This document shows, piece by piece, positions 7,841-15,196 of a stretch of 36,696 nt of DNA (position 1 is the stretch's first letter; every line of letters begins with the position of its first letter). The position numbers and the translations under genes are program-made. The notes beneath the pieces are model-generated. The model was not told where the DNA came from, did not search any database, and saw only the letters and a list, made by a program, of their open reading frames with translations. The DNA lies in NCBI GenBank assembly GCA_964487555.1, contig CAZART010000048.1, positions 1 through 36,696 of the forward strand. The letters run 5' to 3'. Source of the DNA: CAZART01 sp964487555 (GTDB taxonomy: Bacteria; Bacteroidota; Rhodothermia; Rhodothermales; VXPQ01).

Positions 7841-10800
7841 CTATCTCATCGCAGACCTGAATCTCTCTGGCGCCACATAACGGGTATGAAACCGTCGCCA
7901 ATCGGCCGGATGGCGACGGTATACGGGGTCCTCCTCGAGCGTCGTCGGCATCGCCGTGTACTGCGGCCGATCATGCGCCGGCAGAGGCAACACCGTCTCG
8001 GAGAACCGGGTGTCGTAGTCGCCGTCCTTCACCCAGCCGTCACCGATCAGGACGTAGTCGCGCACCCACCCTTCAGGTGGCTCGTCGAGGGCGGTGAACT
8101 CGAAGGCGAGCTCGTCACCCGCATTCATGATCACATAACGATCATCGATGTTCGCTAGAAGCTCGCGCACGTCTCCGAAGCGCGTATAATACCCCTCCAG
8201 GTCCCGCCAGATCTGCGCCGTTCCCTGCAGCGAATCGTACACCGGCACCTCCGGCCGGCTTCGATCTGCGTCGCGGACGACAGAGAAACCGCGGTAACGG
8301 AGATCTGCACTTTTTGGATGCATCCGCGTGGTCTTGAGGTCCGTCTCGCCCAGTGCCGGGGCCCACCAGATGGCATCCCAATAAATCTCCAGATTCGTCG
8401 ACAGGCGTACCTCTTTGTGGTCTCCCCCGGGAAAAACCTCATTTAGCGCTACGACGATCGTCTTGTACTTACCCGCCGGAAAACCCAGGTTCTCGTGCAG
8501 AACCCTCCAACCGCCGCGGCCATCCGGGATTTCTAGTTGTACTCCCTGCGGCGGAGCATGCCCGCCTTGCGAGATGGCTACGTTGATGGAACTGTCCGTA
8601 GGCCGGATCCATCCTTCTGCGAGCAGATAGATCGATCCCGACGCGGCCTCACCGAGATCGACGACGAGCGAATGCTCCTGTGCGACGCCCTGGTACTGGC
8701 CGTTCGAGATATCGGTATGGTAGCGCTCGTCCTTGAAAAGGACGAGGTCGGTCACGTCGCGGCCTTCACTGGTTTCGGCGTGTGCGATTTCATGCTTCGG
8801 TCCCGTCGCGTGGACCTCCAGCGCCGGCGGCGGAAATGCGAACCGCTCATCAACGAAGATCTCCGTTCCGACCGGGTGGTCGACGACCATGAGTGAGACG
8901 TGATCGAAGAAATGCGTCTCCCACAGATCCGCCGTGATGCGTACGTCGTAGATGCCGTCTCGGGGACGAAGCTCGGATCCCTCGATCTTGACCCAGTCTT
9001 CCGTCATCATTACGCCGGCGGTCTCCTGTGCATTGATGCGCAGTCCGAGCGGCGAACGCCAGATGAAATCTGTCACGAATGTCATTCCCTTGCCGTCGAA
9101 GGTGAACAGCCACGGGCAAGATCCCTTCAGGCGCTGGCGCGCCTGCACCGTCTCGTCGGAGAGAAGATCGAACTCGGCCTGCACGTCGCCGTTCGGCCAG
9201 ACGATGCGCGCGACGTCAACTACAAGATTCTCGCCTAATCCGAAGTGAACGACCGGATCGATGATGGCCTGTTTCTGGAAGAGGGCACCGGATCGCACCT
9301 CGATCTCACCGCCAAGACCGAACGGGTTGATGCGCTGATCGCCGACCGCCTCGGCCGCTTGCGGTCGGATGCTCTTAGAATGGTAGTTCACGGAGCCATG
9401 ATTCCCGAGACGGACGGGCCGACCCGCTCGGGACGTACCGATAAGATCCAGTCGGCCACTTCCGCTGACGTCCGCAAGCGTAGAAACATGGGCATCCGCC
9501 GGAGCGGCGAGCCGCTCATACGTGCCGTGCCCGTCGTTCAGCCAGATCGCCGTCGTTGCGTCGGATGAAGCGATAAGGTCGAGCGCGCCGTTATTGTCGA
9601 CATCCATCACAAACAGCCGGACATCTCCTTCTGTGGGAAGATTACTCCACACAACGAGTTCATCTCGTTCTTCCGCCGATGCGTCGACACGTTGTTGAAT
9701 GCGATCAATGCGGCCGTCATCCAGTAGCACGACCATCTCGAAGATGCCGTCCATGTTCAGATCTGCCGTCGCCAATGCGCGCCCGCCTTGAGCAACCTCG
9801 TGCAGGCGCGTGCCGCGCGAACGGAGGTTCTCTCCAAGTACGACCCGCCCGGAGGCCTCGATCATCGCGGCATCCGGATCGCCGTCGCCGTCCAGATCGG
9901 CCCAGACAAATTCGCGGAGGCCCGTCAGGTCCTCGAATCGCGGCCATACCGAGAAGGTTTGATCGCCGTTGTTTTGCAGTACGACGGGCGGGCCGTCCGG
10001 CGGGGCTAGAACCAGGTCGAGGTCGCCTTCCATGTCGAGGTCGGCTGCCCACCCGCCGGAATACGAACCATCCAAAATCTCACGAGGCAGGCCAAGCTCA
10101 ACGGATATGTCGGTGAACGAACTATCGGCCGACTGGCGCAGCAGCGCGAATCCATCCGCGCCTGCCAGGGCCAGATCCACACGGAAGTCGTAATTATAGT
10201 CGAAAGGAATGAACCCGCGCGCATCTACCGGCACGGGCAAGGCCAGGGTGTATCCATCCTCAAAGAAGAGGGAATCGTCCGATGCGGCAACGACAACGGG
10301 GAGACCCTCTGCGGATAAAGTGACTGCGCGAGCCCAGGTCCACGAACCGGGTGATCGGTCTCGAAAGAGAAGCACCTCTGCAAACGAGAGCGAATCGTCG
10401 GGTGCCGCCGGACGCGAAAGCGGCGCGGGGAGCTTTAGGAACCGGGCCAGGAGCTCCGACGACTGATCCGTCTCGCCGCGGACCGCCGCGAGGCTCTCAC
10501 GATAATCCGCTTCCCGTTTGAGAATGTTGTTGAGAAAGGAGAGGCTGGTGACGACCTCGTCCATTCTACCGGCCGCGACGGCTTCACGGGCCGCAGCATG
10601 CTGCTCGCGCGCCGGTTCAGGCCATCCTTCGGCGCGCGCATCCATCGAATGAAGGGCCGCGGTGACCGTTGCCTGATCTCCATCGATCGCCGCAAAACGT
10701 GCGCGCTCGATCTGAACCGCCACATTGCTCGAGTCGATGCGAAGAATGGCGTCGACGAGAGTTCGAATCTCGGATGCATCGTCCTCGTAACCACGCTGAT

Positions 10801-11251
10801 CCAGCTGCTCGATCAGCGCATATTCAGCCTTGATATTAGAGGAGTCGAGGCGAATGGATTCGCGAAAATATCCGATGGCCTCGTCCGTCAACCCTCGCGC
10901 CGTAGCCAATAATCCCAGCATGAACTGAACGTGGCTGTTCTCGGGCGCCAGAGATCGAGCCCTCTCTAGACGCTCGGAGGCCACATCAAATTCGTTGCGG
11001 CGAAGGGCGAGCAGGCCGAGATTGGCCCAGGCTGCCGGTTCCTCAGGATACAGCTCGGACACGCGAAGCATTTTTTCTTCCGCATGCCGGTCTTGACCTA
11101 CCTGCAGCGCCGCGAGTCCCGTGTAGAACGCGGCAACCGCCTCCGTGTATTCCGGTGAATCGACGTCAATCTCGCCGTCGCCACGCGCGCATCCGGCGAG
11201 CGCGACCACAGCAAACGCCGTCAGGAGGATCCTGCAAAAAGACAAAAGCAC
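7841..11251 (-). CDS. TPR / FG-GAP / ASPIC-UnbV lipoprotein 2
   Basis: Paralog of the neighbouring gene, 1136 residues, starting at GTG 11251. The signal peptide ends in lipobox ALAGC with the cysteine at residue 21, followed by an acidic ARGDGEIDVD stretch of the kind linked to surface export of lipoproteins in Bacteroidota. TPR repeats cover about 35-205. The propeller (about 345-615) has loops DLDMEGDLD, DLDGDGDPD and DVDNNGALD. The ASPIC/UnbV domain (about 617-700) has VVHFGLGEN and IVWPNGDVQ. The C-terminal region of unknown function (about 700-1136) carries DLWETHF, EGWIRPTDSSINVAISQG and VLIGDGWVKDGDY, nearly identical to the other copy. Similarity is clearly higher in this C-terminal half than in the TPR half. 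It starts 45 bp after the plug lipoprotein, so these two are probably one operon. Confidence 0.88.
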   Translation of the reverse strand: MLLSFCRILLTAFAVVALAGCARGDGEIDVDSPEYTEAVAAFYTGLAALQVGQDRHAEEKMLRVSELYPEEPAAWANLGLLALRRNEFDVASERLERARSLAPENSHVQFMLGLLATARGLTDEAIGYFRESIRLDSSNIKAEYALIEQLDQRGYEDDASEIRTLVDAILRIDSSNVAVQIERARFAAIDGDQATVTAALHSMDARAEGWPEPAREQHAAAREAVAAGRMDEVVTSLSFLNNILKREADYRESLAAVRGETDQSSELLARFLKLPAPLSRPAAPDDSLSFAEVLLFRDRSPGSWTWARAVTLSAEGLPVVVAASDDSLFFEDGYTLALPVPVDARGFIPFDYNYDFRVDLALAGADGFALLRQSADSSFTDISVELGLPREILDGSYSGGWAADLDMEGDLDLVLAPPDGPPVVLQNNGDQTFSVWPRFEDLTGLREFVWADLDGDGDPDAAMIEASGRVVLGENLRSRGTRLHEVAQGGRALATADLNMDGIFEMVVLLDDGRIDRIQQRVDASAEERDELVVWSNLPTEGDVRLFVMDVDNNGALDLIASSDATTAIWLNDGHGTYERLAAPADAHVSTLADVSGSGRLDLIGTSRAGRPVRLGNHGSVNYHSKSIRPQAAEAVGDQRINPFGLGGEIEVRSGALFQKQAIIDPVVHFGLGENLVVDVARIVWPNGDVQAEFDLLSDETVQARQRLKGSCPWLFTFDGKGMTFVTDFIWRSPLGLRINAQETAGVMMTEDWVKIEGSELRPRDGIYDVRITADLWETHFFDHVSLMVVDHPVGTEIFVDERFAFPPPALEVHATGPKHEIAHAETSEGRDVTDLVLFKDERYHTDISNGQYQGVAQEHSLVVDLGEAASGSIYLLAEGWIRPTDSSINVAISQGGHAPPQGVQLEIPDGRGGWRVLHENLGFPAGKYKTIVVALNEVFPGGDHKEVRLSTNLEIYWDAIWWAPALGETDLKTTRMHPKSADLRYRGFSVVRDADRSRPEVPVYDSLQGTAQIWRDLEGYYTRFGDVRELLANIDDRYVIMNAGDELAFEFTALDEPPEGWVRDYVLIGDGWVKDGDYDTRFSETVLPLPAHDRPQYTAMPTTLEEDPVYRRHPADWRRFHTRYVAPERFRSAMR

Positions 11252-11296
11252 GACGTGCGATGGTGGTGGTTGAACAGTGCGACGTTACCGTTCAAT

Positions 11297-11791
11297 CTAC
11301 TGCTTCGTCTTGATAATCACGACCCCGTTTGCCCCCCGTGACCCGTAGATAGACGTCGAGGAGGCGTCCTTCAATACCTCGATGGCCGCGATGTCGGCAG
11401 GGTTCAACCACGACAAACCCTCACCCGGATTCACTTCGATGGGCATCCCGTCGACCACGTAGAGTGGTTCGTTGCTACCGAGAATCGACGTCGCCCCGCG
11501 AATCCGAACGCGGATTCCACCGCTCGGAGAACGTAGCACGCGCACGCCGGATATACCTTCCAGCATCTCTTCTACGCGCGTAATCGGACGCTTTTCGCCG
11601 TCGACGTTAACCGACGATTGCGATCCGGTCTTGTTTTCTCTGGGCTGCGTTCCGTAGCCGACCGAGACTTCATCCTTCTCCGTGTCGTCCTGCCGAGTGG
11701 CACCGGACTGAGAGCAGCCCGTCAGCACGAGTGCGAGAAAAAGCACCGTTGACATGAGAACGGAGCCCCATGGCATTGGAAGATTTGTCAT
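11297..11791 (-). CDS. Lipoprotein consisting only of a SusC-type TonB plug domain
   Basis: 164 residues from ATG 11791, preceded by a GGTGAG Shine-Dalgarno-like sequence; GTG 11800 and ATG 11776 are alternatives. The signal peptide ends in lipobox VLTGC. The mature part has a TonB-box-like EVSVGYGTQ matching the VVVGYGTQ of the SusC in this locus. Then comes a complete plug: MLEGISGVRV, RIRGATS, YVVDGMPIEV, IAAIEVLKDASSTSIYGSRG and GVVIIKTK. It stops exactly where the barrel would begin. There is no regulatory-like N-terminal sandwich and no barrel, and only 45 bp lie before the next gene, so this is not a simple frameshifted receptor. It could interact with TonB, with SusC or with the FG-GAP lipoproteins; its function is unknown. 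Confidence 0.87.
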   Translation of the reverse strand: MTNLPMPWGSVLMSTVLFLALVLTGCSQSGATRQDDTEKDEVSVGYGTQPRENKTGSQSSVNVDGEKRPITRVEEMLEGISGVRVLRSPSGGIRVRIRGATSILGSNEPLYVVDGMPIEVNPGEGLSWLNPADIAAIEVLKDASSTSIYGSRGANGVVIIKTKQ

Positions 11792-11978
11792 GGCGCTCAC
11801 CGTTACTAATCAATATCATCCTTTCGACTACCCCGCCAATCCCGAAAAGTTGCTCACTTCGTATCGAGCAGAGATGTCGTACTCGTGCGAAACGTCGGCT
11901 TCACATGACCGTGCATTCCAATGGAGCTAGCGAAGTTGATCGTAAACGTTCCACCTGGCCAAGACGCCGCCGTGGTTT

Positions 11979-12413
11979 TCAGGTAGAATCGCCGCTTTCG
12001 CTTGGGTAGATCTCTACCTCGAAGTTCTCAGACGCTTCGCTGCCGCCATTAGCGACGTGGAACCGCACCCGGTATCGACCGGGCTTCGTGAACGCGTGCC
12101 GCACGCTGATACCGGACCTTTTTGTTCCGTCACTGAACTCCCATACGGCGCTGAGCGGCAACGTTGCATGCTCCACATTGACGTGAGCCGAAAACAGACC
12201 TTCTTCACCCGCCGCCAGTGATTCAGGGACGTCGGCTGAAATAATTTTTACGGGATGGAACGCGCGGTGCACGAACGATCCGATCTCCCGAACCATCGTA
12301 TGCTCCGATACCATAAAGTGGTGATCGGGGAGCGCAGGCTGTCCGGCGGCATCGTGGGTGTGCCATCCGGACGCGGCGATAAGTATGACCGTAAGAAGTA
12401 CTCTTCTCACCAT
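11979..12413 (-). CDS. Small exported protein with a PKD-like beta-sandwich
   Basis: 144 residues with a hydrophobic N-terminal signal (MVRRVLLTVILIAASG) that probably ends near DAAGQ. The ATG at 12413 is supported by a strong Shine-Dalgarno sequence GAGGAGG seven or so bases upstream. Residues about 55-135 form one PKD-type domain: LFSAHVNVEH, LSAVWEFSDG, VRHAFTKPGRYRVRFHVANGG and FEVEIYP. Such domains are extracellular binding or spacer modules. It has no lipobox cysteine, so it is likely soluble in the periplasm or secreted. It is the first gene of the minus-strand run, 187 bp ahead of the plug lipoprotein. I cannot name a partner or ligand. Confidence 0.75.
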   Translation of the reverse strand: MVRRVLLTVILIAASGWHTHDAAGQPALPDHHFMVSEHTMVREIGSFVHRAFHPVKIISADVPESLAAGEEGLFSAHVNVEHATLPLSAVWEFSDGTKRSGISVRHAFTKPGRYRVRFHVANGGSEASENFEVEIYPSESGDST

Positions 12414-12599
12414 GGTTTCGCCTCCTCAGATTGTCCACTGCAGAGCACTCGACCAGTCAGCAAACAAAACTTATGCCGAGCAATTTTAGCGGCTCGGAAT
12501 CACGGCATGCGCGTCATTTTAACAACTCCGCCGTGACAAAAAGGCAATACCTCGGCGTTGAGAACGCCAAAACGTCCCACCTCAAACGTCGATACCAAA

Positions 12600-13070
12600 T
12601 CACGCCGGCTCCAGCGAGAAGGCCAGCTCCACCGGGTCTTCGAGCCGAACATACGTTGAGAACGGCATCTTAATCAGCTCGGTGTGAGATCCGGCATTGA
12701 AGGCAATCTCCTCGTCCTCTGCAAGGCTTGCCGCCATGAACGTCTGCATGCCGTAGAGGCTTCCGAACGGTGGCATCGCTCCCACCTCGCAATCAGGGAA
12801 GCGGCTCTTGAATTCGTCTTCTGCCGCCAGTTCGACGGTAGGGGTGCCGGTTGCCCGCTTCAGCAGTTCGAAATCGACGCTGTAGGAGGCCGGAAGCACG
12901 GCCATCGCCATCTCACCGCCGATCTTCACGATTACGGTTTTTGCCACCTCTTTTCCAGGGATGTGGGCGGACGCCGCGACCTCTTGTGCGGTAAAGGCTT
13001 TTGAATGCGAGATTGTGACGTACTTAACGTCCCGCTCGTCGAGAAACTGCTTGAGCTTGCTAACCGGCAT
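12600..13070 (-). CDS. YbaK/ProX-type aminoacyl-tRNA deacylase
   Basis: 156-residue YbaK/EbsC-fold protein. Family members hydrolyse mischarged tRNAs such as Cys-tRNA(Pro) or Ala-tRNA(Pro) in the cytoplasm. The VAKTVIVK motif contains the expected catalytic lysine (K44), and GAMPPFGSLYG (about 97-107) is the conserved substrate-binding loop. The C-terminal LIKMPFSTYVRL also fits the family. Start at ATG 13070 is preceded by AGAGGTG, a good ribosome binding site. The gene stands alone and is divergent from the histidine kinase. The exact tRNA specificity cannot be told from the sequence. Confidence 0.88.
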   Translation of the reverse strand: MPVSKLKQFLDERDVKYVTISHSKAFTAQEVAASAHIPGKEVAKTVIVKIGGEMAMAVLPASYSVDFELLKRATGTPTVELAAEDEFKSRFPDCEVGAMPPFGSLYGMQTFMAASLAEDEEIAFNAGSHTELIKMPFSTYVRLEDPVELAFSLEPA

Positions 13071-13385
13071 GGTGACACCTCTTTCATTTCGTGTACGGGA
13101 AACGCGACCGCTCCCTCCGCCCCTGTACGAGATGGACGGGAAGACATGATTGTTAAACCGCGCTGGGCACCCCCAGGTCTACTTAAAATCCGCTGAACTG
13201 AAACAAGGCTGTAACACCAAAAACACGGTACAGCGGCAGGCGATGGGATGATTTGAGATTTCCATATCCGTTGAGGTATAGAATTGCGACCGTGGGTCGA
13301 TACAGTACCCAGACGGTACCACTCACCACGAGTACCCTGTTCGTGTCGTCGTTATAAGGACCGAGAAAAGCGGAGATGCTGCCGC
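13071..13385. other. Divergent intergenic region (315 bp)
   Basis: Separates the deacylase gene (minus) from the hybrid kinase gene (plus). I see no gene. It should contain promoters for both directions. A sigma70-like candidate for the kinase gene is listed separately. Short mirror or inverted words around 13293-13345 are not strong enough to call. Confidence 0.5.
13253..13282 (+). promoter_or_regulatory. Candidate promoter for the hybrid kinase gene
   Basis: TTGAGA, 18 bases, TATAGA, about 100 bp upstream of the chosen ATG. Both hexamers are close to the sigma70 consensus. The Bacteroidota-type -7 element TAnnTTTG is not seen here, so the call is tentative. Confidence 0.3.
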
Positions 13386-14966
13386 ATGGCAGAGGCACCG
13401 CGCCGTAATCTTATGCCGTACCTGTCAGACAAATCCTATGATGAGAAGACGCGACAGGCTGTCGAAGCGGCCATCGTGACGCTGGCGGCATGCACGTATG
13501 CCGTCGCGTTCCCGATGCTTTATCGGGGGCTCGGACCAGGTTCTGGTGCGTTCGCGATCCTTCCCGTCGTCCTCGCCTCCTGGTTTTGGGGGCTTCGCGT
13601 CGGCGTTGCGTCGTCGCTTATGGCGGGGCTTCTCCTCAATCCGATTCTTCAGCTACGAATAGAAGGAGCCGGTACCGGTCTCGATACCGCCATTGTTCAT
13701 TCCGTGCCCTATTTCCTTGCAATATTTGTCGTGGCTGCGGCGACCGGAAGGCTTCGCGATTACCGCGTTCGCATTAGCCAGATCGAGACGGAAACGCAGC
13801 TTCGCCAGCTTGAGCTCGAGCGCGAAGCTCGCGAAAAGGTGGAGGAGCTCCTTAAGCTTAAATCCGCCTTCCTCAACAATATGAGCCACGAGCTACGAAC
13901 GCCACTCACCGGCATCCTCGGCTTCGCGGAGATTCTTGCTGAGGAGATCGAAGACGAACGACGCGAGTTTGCGGAACGCATCGTCTCGAGTGGAGTGCGG
14001 CTCCAGGAAACGTTGAATTCCATTCTCGACCTTGCACAACTGGAAGGCGGCAGTCTGGAACTCGAGACGGAGCGGATAAACGTCGCCGAAGAAGTACGTA
14101 CGTCGGCCGGTCGGTACAGCCGCGCGGCAGAACAAAAGGGGCTCGAATTCAGAATTCGCACGCCTCATGGTCCCGTCGAATCTGAACTGGATAAAGCATC
14201 GCTTCAGCGGATCGTGAAGAGCCTGGTGGACAATGCCGTGAAGTTCACGAATGCGGGTTTTGTCGCGGTAGACGTGACGGCAGACGACAGCCGCACCTAC
14301 GTACACGTGCGCGACACGGGGATCGGCATCAGTGAGACCTTCCTGCCGCATATGTTCTCGGAATTCCGGCAGGAGTCAATGGGCACCTCGCGATCCTTCG
14401 AAGGCAGTGGTCTTGGTCTTTCCATTACGAAGCGGCTGGTCGAGCTGATGGGCGGCTGCATCTCCGTGGAGAGCCGCCGCGGCGAAGGAAGTACCTTCAC
14501 CGTCTCGTTTCCCCGTATAGGGCAGCCTGCACTGGAAGTTGCAGCAAAACGCTTTCGAACAGAACCGGCCTCCGACGAAAGCCACATCTCGAACCGAATC
14601 CTCGTCCTCGACGACAACGTGGATACGCTTGCGCTCACGCAACATCAGCTGCGCGATCGGTTCCTCGTCGAAACCGTATCGGACGTAGCATCGGCCCTTT
14701 CCACGGCGCGTCGCCATCAATTCGACGCTCTGGTGCTCGACATCAATCTCGGCGGCGGGCATGACGGGATCGACGTACTCCACGCCCTTCGGGCTATGGA
14801 CGCTTATCGCGACGTGCCTGTGGTCGCTCTGACGGCCTACGCCATGCCTGCCGACCGCGAACGATTCCTGAGTGCCGGGTTTGATGCCTACCTCAGCAAA
14901 CCGTTCACCAGACAAGAGATCACCGACACGCTCGATCGGCTACTCGACGTACGGACGGCAGCCTAA
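13386..14966 (+). CDS. Membrane hybrid sensor histidine kinase with C-terminal receiver
   Basis: 526 residues from ATG 13386 (MAEAPRRN), with a GGAG about 12 bases upstream; ATG 13413 is an alternative. The N-terminus has several hydrophobic segments (about 25-125) that resemble the four-helix DUF4118/KdpD-type sensor module, followed by a coiled coil rich in Glu and Arg. The HisKA domain has FLNNMSHELRTPL with the phosphorylated histidine at residue 168. The ATPase domain has the N box VDNAVKFT, G1 DTGIGIS and G2 GSGLGLSITK. A receiver follows at about 400-526 with LDDN, phospho-acceptor D452 in LVLDINLGG, T in ALTAYA and K in SKPF. No DNA-binding output domain exists, so the signal must pass to another regulator or phosphotransfer protein. 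It precedes the propeller kinase on the same strand by 230 bp. Confidence 0.92.
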   Translation: MAEAPRRNLMPYLSDKSYDEKTRQAVEAAIVTLAACTYAVAFPMLYRGLGPGSGAFAILPVVLASWFWGLRVGVASSLMAGLLLNPILQLRIEGAGTGLDTAIVHSVPYFLAIFVVAAATGRLRDYRVRISQIETETQLRQLELEREAREKVEELLKLKSAFLNNMSHELRTPLTGILGFAEILAEEIEDERREFAERIVSSGVRLQETLNSILDLAQLEGGSLELETERINVAEEVRTSAGRYSRAAEQKGLEFRIRTPHGPVESELDKASLQRIVKSLVDNAVKFTNAGFVAVDVTADDSRTYVHVRDTGIGISETFLPHMFSEFRQESMGTSRSFEGSGLGLSITKRLVELMGGCISVESRRGEGSTFTVSFPRIGQPALEVAAKRFRTEPASDESHISNRILVLDDNVDTLALTQHQLRDRFLVETVSDVASALSTARRHQFDALVLDINLGGGHDGIDVLHALRAMDAYRDVPVVALTAYAMPADRERFLSAGFDAYLSKPFTRQEITDTLDRLLDVRTAA

Positions 14967-15146
14967 CTTCTCAATCCGTACGCGCGAGAAGCCGCCATCC
15001 AGCCCCAGATCTTCTTCTGAGACTCAGACGCGCGTCAACACGGCACGTCACGGACCATCTTCTACCCGCGTACGCCGAATCTTCGTCGGAATGAGGCGTT
15101 TTTCAGCAGCCTAGCAATTCAGGACCGAATTTTGCCGATAGACAGA

Positions 15147-15158
15147 GGTGGATCCACC
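15147..15158. promoter_or_regulatory. 12-bp perfect palindrome ahead of the propeller kinase
   Basis: GGTGGATCCACC, 38 bp upstream of the start codon of the propeller hybrid kinase. Its location in the presumed leader would allow an operator role; no regulator can be named. A possible weak terminator for the preceding kinase lies just before it, at about 15073-15105 (ACGCC / GGCGT followed by five T). Confidence 0.3.
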
Positions 15159-15196
15159 AGATTCCACCACCCCCGCATGACGCAGGTCTCTATCGG

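Noticed and set aside
11297..11791. Plug lipoprotein as the 5' remnant of a broken SusC gene
   Set aside because: It has its own lipoprotein signal, lacks the regulatory-like sandwich that SusC carries before the plug, and no barrel remnant fits in the 45 bp that follow.
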